From: CAVVUF01 sp963751425
Lineage (GTDB): Bacteria > Chloroflexota > Anaerolineae > Anaerolineales > UBA4823
DNA: 64,000 bases
Reading direction: 5' to 3'
Assembly (NCBI GenBank): GCA_963751425.1
Contig: CAVVUF010000002.1
Location: 1,302,001-1,366,000 of the forward strand
A model generated the notes under the pieces. That model was given only the letters and a program-made list of their open reading frames with translations, ran no database searches and had not been told where the DNA came from. A program made the position numbers and the translations under genes. Positions 39,508-46,105 of this stretch are shown here, in pieces; positions within the stretch are counted from its first letter, which is position 1; each line of letters opens with the position of its first letter.

Positions 39508-40056
39508 TCAAGGCTTGGTCTGCCCAGACGGAGATTTCCCCAGCAGGGTTTTGAGCCGCCCGGTTACGGCTTTGTAAATCGGGCAGCGATCGTAGATGGC
39601 GCTGAAGGTAATCACACCGCCGACACCTGCCAGGAGCAGGTACCAGCCAGAAAAATTGTTGACGACCGCCAGCACGAAGAGCGCTGACCCCGCCAGAAGG
39701 CGCAGAATACGATCCAGCGGGGCGGGTCCCATTTGGACGGGCTTTTCACCCGACAGAGCGGCTTCGAATAATGTGGCAAGCATCTCCTGTGAGGCGACCC
39801 CGGTGCGCCGGCTGACCTCCTCGCCCTGATGGAAAGCGACCAGGGTAGGGATGCCGTAAATGCGCAGCTTCTGCAGCAGCTCGGGCTGCTCATCGGCGTT
39901 GATCTTCCAGACATCCACGCGGCCGGTGTAGGATTCCCCCAGCCTCTTCATGATCGGGTCGATCATGCGGCAGGGGCCGCACCACGGCGCCCAGAAATCC
40001 ACCACCACTGGGTGGGAGTTCTGTTTCAAACGCTCGAAAAAATCTTTTTCACTCAT
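39508..40056 (-). CDS. Thioredoxin fused to a DUF2892 membrane tail
   Basis: 182 residues. Residues 1-105 are a thioredoxin domain with FWAPWCGPCRMIDPIMKRLG and cis-Pro in YGIPTLVAFHQG. Residues 118-172 are a DUF2892/YgaP-like tail with two membrane spans (LDRILRLLAGSALFVLAVVN, LLLAGVGGVITFSAIYDRCP). This anchors a reducing domain to the membrane. In E. coli YgaP the same tail carries a rhodanese domain, so this is a redox counterpart. A free DUF2892 gene lies directly upstream on the same strand. Confidence 0.87.
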   Translation of the reverse strand: MSEKDFFERLKQNSHPVVVDFWAPWCGPCRMIDPIMKRLGESYTGRVDVWKINADEQPELLQKLRIYGIPTLVAFHQGEEVSRRTGVASQEMLATLFEAALSGEKPVQMGPAPLDRILRLLAGSALFVLAVVNNFSGWYLLLAGVGGVITFSAIYDRCPIYKAVTGRLKTLLGKSPSGQTKP

Positions 40057-40086
40057 GGGTTAGTCTCTATTCCGTATAAATGGGAT

Positions 40087-40119
40087 ATTCCGGGGGTGCG
40101 GTCCACTCACCCCCGGAAT
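40087..40119 (-). terminator. 12-bp perfect hairpin between the DUF2892 and Trx-DUF2892 genes
   Basis: ATTCCGGGGGTG (40087-40098) is fully complementary to CACCCCCGGAAT (40108-40119). No U-run follows. It could reduce read-through from the small DUF2892 gene or shape mRNA ends. Confidence 0.5.
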
Positions 40120-40141
40120 CATTCTCTTCAAAATTGCTGAA

Positions 40142-40342
40142 TCAGGCCTTCTTGGTGCTGGTCTTGAGCAGCGCGTAAAGTGGGCAAAAACCCACCAGAC
40201 CGGTCACAAAGAGGATAACCCCTAAGATACCCAAAACGATTCCCAAGGTACCTGCCACCACACCGCCTAATGCCAGGTAGAGCAGCACGATCCCTAGCAC
40301 CACACGCACAATCCGATCCCATTTCCCTTCGTTTACCTTCAT
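40142..40342 (-). CDS. Small DUF2892 membrane protein
   Basis: 66 residues from the ATG at 40342, with AAGGAGATGAG just before it. It opens MKVNEGKWDRIVRVVLGIVL and has two membrane spans separated by a GTLGIVLG turn, then GFCPLYALLKTSTKKA, the usual DUF2892 ending with one Cys. It is the same domain as the tail of the neighbouring thioredoxin fusion. By analogy with YgaP it may take part in sulfur or thiol transfer at the membrane. Confidence 0.85.
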   Translation of the reverse strand: MKVNEGKWDRIVRVVLGIVLLYLALGGVVAGTLGIVLGILGVILFVTGLVGFCPLYALLKTSTKKA

Positions 40343-40402
40343 GATCTCATCTCCTTGATTTTTGACTGAATGATTATGTGTCTGAGAGCTTAGATGCGAC
40401 AC

Positions 40403-40489
40403 CTTGTAAAAGGTTACAAGATCTTGGTGATGAAATTCACAAATCCTGTGCTTCTTCTTCACCAGTTCTTCACATCTATTGGATATCAT
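40403..40489 (+). promoter_or_regulatory. Palindrome plus 11-bp-phased repeats and -10 before the DUF4405 gene
   Basis: The palindrome CTTGTAA-AAGG-TTACAAG spans 40403-40420. TTCACA (40436), TGTGCT (40447), TTCACC (40458) and TTCACA (40469) follow at exact 11-bp steps, then TATCAT (40484) as a -10. The TTCACC-N5-TTCACA core repeats the one at 25350, at about the same distance (about 10 bp) from the -10. Confidence 0.6.
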
Positions 40490-40528
40490 CAGGTTAGATC
40501 AGAACCACACAACCAGAAAGAAGGAAAA

Positions 40529-41149
40529 ATGTCTACACAAACGATATCCAAACAAACCCAGAAGAACTGGTGGATTGATGCGGCGCTCTTTACCAGCGCG
40601 ATCACGGCAGCCCTATCAGGGATCTATTTTCTTTTCCTGCCATCGGGTGGCTACCAGGGCGGGCGCAATCCGCTCTACAACGTCACAATCTTGTTCTCGC
40701 GCTCAACCTGGGACGACCTGCATACTTGGGGCGGCGTCGCCATGATCGCTGCCGCCATCATCCATTTGGCGATCCACTGGCCCTGGGTGGTTAGTATGGC
40801 GCGGCGTACCTGGAAAGGGCTGACCAGCAAGGGTGGAGGCATGAACGGAGGTGGGCGCTGGAACCTGTTCGTGAATTCACTGGTAGCGGTCAGTTTTATC
40901 CTGACGGCCCTCAGTGGAGTTTATTTCTTGTTCGTCCCCGGCGGGCGCTGGGCAGCAGACCCGGGTTTGCTCTTCTCCCGCACTACCTGGGATCTGATCC
41001 ATACCTGGGCGGGGGTGACACTAACCGCCGCTGCGCTGATTTACTTCGCCATCCATTGGAAGTGGGTCACCAAGGTGACGAGAAAAATGGCTCAGCAAGT
41101 GCTTCCCAGGCGCGGGCTCCTGCAGCCAGCGTCGGCGACGGACCGCTGA
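40529..41149 (+). CDS. DUF4405 cytochrome b-like membrane protein, two tandem repeats
   Basis: 206 residues from the ATG at 40529 (AGAAAGAAGG before it). Two homologous halves each hold two spans with conserved His: TWDDLHTWGGVAMIAAAIIH and LAIHWPWV in the first, TWDLIHTWAGVTLTAAALIY and FAIHWKWV in the second. The His pairs fit heme b ligation as in DUF4405/cytochrome b561-like proteins. Each half also has LSG-(I/V)-YFLF in its first span. A quinone-linked electron carrier is a reasonable inference. It precedes the DUF2202 gene by 58 bp. Confidence 0.8.
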   Translation: MSTQTISKQTQKNWWIDAALFTSAITAALSGIYFLFLPSGGYQGGRNPLYNVTILFSRSTWDDLHTWGGVAMIAAAIIHLAIHWPWVVSMARRTWKGLTSKGGGMNGGGRWNLFVNSLVAVSFILTALSGVYFLFVPGGRWAADPGLLFSRTTWDLIHTWAGVTLTAAALIYFAIHWKWVTKVTRKMAQQVLPRRGLLQPASATDR

Positions 41150-41207
41150 GGCATTCACGATAACAATTAAACCAATAACCAAACATAAAAACGAAAGGAA
41201 AAATCTC

Positions 41208-42038
41208 ATGTTCAAAAAAATCTTATCCATCTCCCTCCTGATCCTGGTGATCGGAACCCTGGTCTTCGGTGCAGTCAACCGCACCCAGGCCAAGAGCAGT
41301 AATGAAAGCGCGAGCCTGGGAGGTTACGGGCAAGGGAATTCAGATGCTGTTGTGACCTCGGAACTCCCTGTGGTTGAAAACGGGCAGGGGAACGGCGGGC
41401 AGGGGCGCCGAGGGGGTCAAGGTGGCGGCGCGGGCGAGCAGGGCGTAGGGACCTACCTGCCTCCGGCTGACTCAGGCGACCTGAGTGCTGCTGAAGTCGA
41501 GGCTTTGCAATACATGCGCGAGGAAGAGAAGCTGGCCCACGATGTCTACGTCACCCTGTACGCGCAGTGGGGGCTGCCGGTTTTCCAGAATATCAGCCAG
41601 AGCGAGCAGGTGCATACTGAGGCCGTCAAAGCCCTCCTGGAACGTTATGGCGTGGCTGATCCTGCCACCGGAACAGTTGGCACCTTCAACAATCCTGAGC
41701 TCCAAGCCCTCTACACCGACCTGGTAACCCGCGGGAGCCAGTCGCTGGCGGAGGCGCTGAAGGTTGCGGTGGCCATCGAAGAGCTCGACATCCTCGATTT
41801 GCAGGAACGCCTGGCGCAGACGGACAACGCTGATATCCAGCAGGTGTTCAACAACTTGCTGCAAGGCTCGAACAACCACCTGCGCGCCTTCACCCGGACC
41901 TTGAGCAATCAAACCGGCGAAACCTACCAGGGACAATATTCTGGCGCTGCGGCTTCTCAGAACGGCATTGGCTCCGCTTCCGGGAATGGAGGGAGCAGCG
42001 CAGGTCAGGGTGGCGGTTATCGGGGTGGCAGACCCTAG
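41208..42038 (+). CDS. Secreted DUF2202 ferritin-like protein
   Basis: 276 residues. A signal peptide (ILSISLLILVIGTLVFGAV) precedes a Gly/Gln-rich low-complexity region (about 40-85) and the DUF2202 domain (about 90-240). The domain has ferritin-like helices with acidic/His positions: YMREEEKLAHDVYVTLYAQW, SQSEQVHTEAVKALLERYG, VAVAIEELDILDLQERLA and GSNNHLRAFTRTLSNQTG. A second Gly/Ser-rich tail ends it. By fold it may bind a di-iron centre outside the cell; no activity is established. AAAGGAAA precedes the ATG. Confidence 0.87.
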   Translation: MFKKILSISLLILVIGTLVFGAVNRTQAKSSNESASLGGYGQGNSDAVVTSELPVVENGQGNGGQGRRGGQGGGAGEQGVGTYLPPADSGDLSAAEVEALQYMREEEKLAHDVYVTLYAQWGLPVFQNISQSEQVHTEAVKALLERYGVADPATGTVGTFNNPELQALYTDLVTRGSQSLAEALKVAVAIEELDILDLQERLAQTDNADIQQVFNNLLQGSNNHLRAFTRTLSNQTGETYQGQYSGAAASQNGIGSASGNGGSSAGQGGGYRGGRP

Positions 42039-42060
42039 ATAAAAATAACTGAATAGATTT

Positions 42061-42088
42061 ATAAAGCGGCGGTCGCCCGCCGCTTTAT
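42061..42088 (+). terminator. Terminator hairpin after the DUF2202 gene
   Basis: ATAAAGCGGCGG pairs perfectly over 12 bp with CCGCCGCTTTAT around TCGC, followed by AATTTAA. Confidence 0.75.
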
Positions 42089-42145
42089 AATTTAACGAAT
42101 TATGAAAAAAAACTTGAATTAATCCCGAATTTCCAACTACGTCGA

Positions 42146-42176
42146 TTGACTTCTCTGCTCGTTCGTACGATATTAT
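42146..42176 (+). promoter_or_regulatory. Putative promoter of the peroxiredoxin unit
   Basis: TTGACT (42146) and TATTAT (42171) are 19 bp apart, with GATATT as an alternative -10 at 17 bp. It lies about 22 bp before the first start codon of the unit and after a terminator, so the selenoprotein unit likely has its own promoter. Confidence 0.45.
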
Positions 42177-42197
42177 TTCTAGAAAGGAGATAACCTT

Positions 42198-42305
42198 ATG
42201 GCGGAAATTACAGGATGTGCGCCAGTAACGGGCTCTGTTGTCGGAGACAAGCCCCCGATAACTCCAGAACCAGGACTTCTTCCCCTAACAGAAAGAAAGC
42301 AATGA
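42198..42305 (+). CDS. 35-residue ORF coupled to the peroxiredoxin gene
   Basis: AAAGGAGAT, a near-perfect ribosome site, lies 8 nt before the ATG. The product begins MAEITGCAPVTGSVVGDKPP and ends LLPLTERKQ. Its TGA overlaps the peroxiredoxin ATG as ATGA, so ribosomes could pass directly to the next gene, which has no strong site of its own. I do not recognise it. It may be a real small protein, a translation-delivery leader, or the N-terminal extension of the peroxiredoxin put out of frame by an indel, since indels are common in this window. Confidence 0.5.
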   Translation: MAEITGCAPVTGSVVGDKPPITPEPGLLPLTERKQ

Positions 42306-42910
42306 TGACTGCACGTGTTGGACAGAATGCCCCCGATTTCACCGCCCCTTCATACTACCGGGGCGGCTTTACCCCCGTGAAACTGTCATATTTTGCAGGC
42401 AAGTGGGTACTGCTGTGCTTCTCTCCGGGAGATTTCACCTTTAGCTGAGCGACGGAAGTGTCAGCGGTCGCCGACAAATATCCTGTGCTGCAAGGCTTGG
42501 GTGTGGAAGTGATCTCGGTCAGCGTAGATAGCCACATCGTGCACAAGATGTGGAATGACCACGAGCTGAGCAAGATGGTCAAGGGGGGCGTGCCCTGCCA
42601 CATGGCTTCCAACCAGGCCAGGAACGTGGGACGCGCCTACGGTGTGTGGGATGAGAATCAGGGGATCGAGCTGCGCAGGCGCTTTATCATCGATCCGGAT
42701 GGGGTGATCCAGGCGATGGAATGTCTTACGCCTCCCGTTGGAAGACGCTTCGCCGAGTTGGTAAGGCAGATCCAGGCTTTCCAGCTGGTGCGGGCTTCGG
42801 GCGGCAAAGAGGCCACCCCGGCTGGCTGGGAACCGGGTAAGCTCACGCTCAAGCCTGGGCCGGACCTGGTGGGCAAGGTTTGGGAGGTGTGGAAGCTGGA
42901 CATGGAATAA
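42302..42910 (+). CDS. Selenocysteine-containing peroxiredoxin (AhpC/Prx1-like)
   Basis: Read through one in-frame TGA at 42446-42448, this is a complete 202-residue peroxiredoxin. It opens MMTARVGQNAPDFTAPSYYR. The active-site stretch is GDFTFS-U-ATEVSAVADKY, where U49 takes the place of the peroxidatic Cys of FTFVCPTE. Family motifs continue unbroken: VEVISVSVDSHIVHKMW, RRRFIIDPDGVIQAMECLT and VGRRFAELVRQIQAFQLVRA. The resolving Cys of 2-Cys members (VCPAGW) is Thr here (ATPAGW), so the enzyme would be a 1-Sec type using an external reductant. Thioredoxins are encoded nearby. A SECIS-like hairpin follows the TGA. Restart at the GTG 10 bp later would give a dead fragment, so a selenoprotein is far the best reading. 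Confidence 0.85.
42459..42476 (+). promoter_or_regulatory. Bacterial SECIS-like hairpin
   Basis: UGUCAGC (42459-42465) pairs with GCCGACA (42470-42476) at six of seven positions around a GGUC loop, 17 nt after the UGA. GGA (42454) and UCC could extend it. A G-rich, GU-containing apical loop just inside the coding region is what bacterial SelB recognises. Two alternative stems, GCUGA/UCAGC (42444/42461) and GCGAC/GUCGC (42449/42467), compete with it. Confidence 0.6.
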
Positions 42911-42971
42911 ACCGGTAGTAAACAAAGATAAGATTGTGTTTGAGTTAATGTCTATACAACTTTTCTCTCGT

Positions 42972-43000
42972 TTGACACATTCTACATATATTGTTATAAT
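42972..43000 (+). promoter_or_regulatory. Perfect-consensus sigma70 promoter
   Basis: TTGACA (42972) and TATAAT (42995), both exact consensus, are 17 bp apart. No gene starts within the next 690 bp. Confidence 0.75.
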
Positions 43001-43006
43001 TAATTT

Positions 43007-43174
43007 ATTATTAGTGGGTTTAGTGGTGGTAGGGACGATAACTAATGGAGAAATCACAAGGTAATAAAGGACGCGATGAATTGAAGACCCTACTTGGGCG
43101 CTTTGCCTTTCGGTTGAAGGCAGGTTTTCGAGGAGCCAATAGCGAAACCGACCTTTTATAGGTTGGTTTTCGTT
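43007..43174 (+). ncRNA. Candidate structured non-coding RNA
   Basis: The transcript predicted from the promoter at 42972 has no open frame but good pairing. GGUAGGG pairs with CCCUACU to close a domain of about 70 nt. A second domain nests CGCU/AGCG, UUGG/CCAA and GCCUU/AAGGC stems. A terminator-like hairpin (CGAAACCGACC at 43143 with GGUUGGUUUUCG at 43161) ends it. It does not match a riboswitch or housekeeping RNA that I recognise. The exact ends are inferred. Confidence 0.45.
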
Positions 43175-43695
43175 AATAAATCAGAAGGAGGTTTATTTAT
43201 TATTTGACTAAGATATCTTGATTTGCTCTTTCAAAATCTACCATCGTGTTGATGTTCTGTTAGAGAAGATGGATTTTTATTATGCACGCTATCATTTTTT
43301 TATTTTTCCGAGAATTTCTTCAGAACAAACACGTGGCAAGGTTTGAAAAAGGGGAGATATTTTAGCATCTCAGGTTTGCTACAGATTTGTCTCAGGGTTA
43401 GTAACTACTTTTATCGGTTTGTTCGGTTTTATTTTATGGGTGCTCATCGAAATTGAAAAAAACCTATACTGATGTTTTCGACTACTACTTTCCGAAAGCT
43501 CGGTTACATAAAAAAATACCATTCGACACGAAAGTATGTCGGAGGGGCGGAGCATGGAATTAACTTTGGAAAATAATTTGAAAACCCTAAAGAGATGGTT
43601 CCACTCAAAGTCAAATTATTTTTTACATCTTTCTTATATTATGTCTGAATAGTGTTCATTATCTAATTTTCAATTATAGAAGGGAACGGGCCAAT
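43175..43695. other. AT-rich region without an intact gene
   Basis: Base composition is lower in GC than in the flanks. Only short open stretches occur, one with a membrane-like LVTTFIGLFGFILWVLIEIE near 43400 that is closed by stops on both sides. It could be the remains of a membrane or sugar-transferase gene; I cannot identify it. Confidence 0.4.
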
Positions 43696-44714
43696 ATGAA
43701 ACCCATAAAAGTAGGAGTTATCGGTGCAGGATATTGGGGACCTAACTTGATCCGGAATTTTTATCAGCTTCCTGAAGCAGAGCTCCAAATGGTATGTGAT
43801 CTCAATACGCAGAGGCTTGAGCATATTCAAAATCGTTTTCCCGGCATAAAAACTACCCGCAACTACCTGGACTTGCTCGAATCCGATATCGAAGCAGTGG
43901 TGATTGCCACGCCTGTTTCGACTCATTACCGGCTTGCTAAGGATTGCTTGATGGCCGAAAAGCATATCATGGTTGAGAAACCGCTTGGTCTGCTGTAGTG
44001 ATGAAGGTAAAGAACTCATCGAGATCAGCCAACGCGTCGATAAAAAGATCATGACCGGGCATACATTTCTCTATAACCCGGCGGTGAATGCTGTCAAAGA
44101 AATCATCGAGAATGGTGAGCTTGGGCATATTTTTTACATCAATTGCACGCGTGTCAACCTGGGATTGTACCAGCCAGATATCAACGTGGTCTGGGACTTG
44201 GCCCCCCACGATGTATCAATCTTGCTTTATATCCTCGGTGTAGACCCGATCTCTGCCAGCGCCCGTGGTGGAATGTATGTGAAACCGGGAGTGCATGATG
44301 TGGCTTACCTGACCTTGAATTTCCCTGGCGGCACCCTGGCGGATGTACGCGTGAGCTGGCTGGATCCGTGCAAGATCCGCCGCATCACGAGTCGTGGGCA
44401 GCAAGAAGATGTTGGTCTATGACGATATCGAAGCCGAGAAAAAGGTGCTCGTCTACGATAAGGGTGTCGATTTACCGCCCTATACCGATACATTAGAAGA
44501 GTTCCACATGGCTTACCGGCATGGAGAAGGGATTCCTTACCCTCTGGTGTGGGATGAGCCTTTGAAATTGGAGTGTTTGCATTTCTTGGATTGTATCCGG
44601 ACAGGCAAAACCCCGCGCACTGACGGGCAGGAGGGCTTGAAAGTCGTCCAGATTCTGGAGACAGCGCAAAAATCATTGATGAATGGTGGATGTAGAGAGG
44701 AAGTCCTATGGTAA
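43696..44714 (+). pseudogene. Gfo/Idh/MocA sugar oxidoreductase (WlbA/WbpB-like), two frameshifts
   Basis: The N-terminal Rossmann domain starts KPIKVGVIGAGYWGPNLIRN and has the NAD-domain end ESDIEAVVIATPVSTHYRLA and AEKHIMVEKPL. The frame breaks near 43990, resumes KELIEISQRVDKKIMTGHTF and the C-terminal domain NVVWDLAPHDVSILLYILG, and breaks again near 44400 before KKMLVYDDIEAEKKVLVYDK. Together about 338 residues. Its two downstream neighbours are an N-acetyltransferase and a DegT aminotransferase, the WlbA-WlbB-WlbC set that makes UDP-2,3-diacetamido-sugar acids from UDP-GlcNAc acid. The breaks are probably indels, as similarity is gapless. Confidence 0.8.
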
Positions 44715-45187
44715 ACGGTGATTATAAGCGGATTTCGTCCGATGTCAAATTGGGCAATGATGTCAAAATCTATGCTTTTGTCAATCTTTATGGTTGTACG
44801 ATTGGTGATGAAAGCAAGATCGGTACGTTTGTGGAGATCCAGCGGGGAGCGCGAATTGGTAAAAGGGTGAAGGTTTCCAGTCATACTTTCATTTGTGAAG
44901 GTGTTACCATCGAAGACGAGGTTTTTGTCGGTCATAATGTCTCGTTCATCAATGACCGCTATCCCCGCTCGACCACGGAGGAGGGTCAAATCCAGACCGA
45001 TGCCGATTGGAGTCTGGAATGTACGCTTGTTAAACGACGAGCTTCGATCGGCACCAGCTCGACGATCCTGTGCGGCGTGACGATCGGTGAAAATGCCATT
45101 GTGGGAGCCGGCAGTGTGGTCACACACGATGTGCCCGATAACGCCATTGTGGCTGGGAATCCGAGCGCGCTTTTTGCGTTGGGTTAA
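44708..45187 (+). CDS. Hexapeptide N-acetyltransferase (WlbB/WbpD-like)
   Basis: 159 residues of left-handed beta-helix repeats: VKIYAFVNLYGCTIGDESKI, GTFVEIQRGARIGKRVKVSS, EVFVGHNVSFINDRYPRSTT and IVGAGSVVTHDVPDNAIVAG. The His in HNVSFINDRYPR matches the region used by WbpD-type enzymes, which acetylate the 3-amino group of UDP-sugar acids with acetyl-CoA. It overlaps the end of the oxidoreductase gene by 7 bp, so they are coupled. Confidence 0.85.
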   Translation: MVNGDYKRISSDVKLGNDVKIYAFVNLYGCTIGDESKIGTFVEIQRGARIGKRVKVSSHTFICEGVTIEDEVFVGHNVSFINDRYPRSTTEEGQIQTDADWSLECTLVKRRASIGTSSTILCGVTIGENAIVGAGSVVTHDVPDNAIVAGNPSALFALG

Positions 45188-45353
45188 AGATCCGGTTGAG
45201 AATAAGCTGGTCATCGACTCTTAATCGGGCTTATTTACGTTTTAATATTGATAGCCATTTATGGATATTTTTGTATTTAAAGTGTTTGATTACGATGAGT
45301 TTCTTAAGAAAGATTGTTTAGTCGTAAGGGAGAGTGTATCCATATGATACTAC
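45188..45353. other. AT-rich spacer before the deleted IS
   Basis: No gene or strong hairpin is visible. It may contain the left end of the IS copy, but no terminal repeat could be matched by eye. Confidence 0.35.
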
Positions 45354-45990
45354 TCAAACCGTGAAACACACGTCATTTCTAAGGCACTCCAGGGTTTTTG
45401 CCGGGATTCTTCGAACTTCACCCTGAAAACGCGACGGCTGAAAATACAAATGGTACTAAAAATTCTGTCTAACAACCGCAAGTGCAACAGAGAAGATTGG
45501 CAATGGCTTGTTATACCAGGTTGTTTGCCGCACCGGCAGTTTGTTGCGCCGAGCATGTGTTTGAGCCAGCTGGGTAACCGACGAAAACAATCCCAACAAG
45601 ATCGGTGTGGAGCGGGCAATCGACAAGTCCGACCATTGGCGCTGTGGTTCCACTCCCGGATGAGTGCGCACTTCATGGAAAGTTACTTCCACTCGCCAAC
45701 GTATCACGAACCACTTCACGATTTGCTCTGGCCGGATTGGCGGATCCGTACAAAGCAGGGCTTGTGGTTTGAAGTTACCTTTGGGATCCCAGATGAATGC
45801 CTTTACCAACCAGGCAAACAACAACTCACTCACTTCCAGATTCGACCACGGAGCTCGGTTCAGCACTCGGTGGTAGTTCTGGAAATGCTTTTCGCCATCC
45901 AGACCCATAGTCCATGCTGCAAGGGGGTGAGGATTACCGGTGCCGCACCGACAAAAAAATCCCTCATCGGCTCAATTTTGGATATCCCAG
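45354..45990 (-). mobile_element. Internally deleted IS701-like transposase copy
   Basis: The N-terminal transposase signature MGLDGEKHFQNYHRVLNRAP (with a frame break just before it) joins directly, after LLFAWLVKAFI, to the C-terminal part WDPKGNFKPQALLCTDPPIR, VKWFVIRWRVEVTFHEVR and QRQWSDLSIARSTPILLG. In full-length relatives about 250 residues, including catalytic Asp residues, lie between these segments. A TAG interrupts the last 30 codons. The copy cannot make a working transposase. It splits the sugar trio between the acetyltransferase and the aminotransferase genes. Confidence 0.75.
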
Positions 45991-46105
45991 AAAAAAGAAC
46001 CAAAACACAAACAAAAATCTTGATGCCAACTTATCTGAAAAACGTAAATTCGAAAGCTTGAACGATCAGCCTTAATTATTTTATTTCCCATCTTAAGGAG
46101 TTATT

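Noticed and set aside
43007..43174. c-di-GMP or other known riboswitch
   Set aside because: The strings CACAAGG and GGACGC loosely recall the GEMM core, but required conserved segments are missing and no gene follows in range.
43990..44000. TAG at the end of the first Gfo/Idh fragment as a pyrrolysine codon
   Set aside because: The similarity continues in another reading frame, so this is an indel and not stop-codon readthrough.
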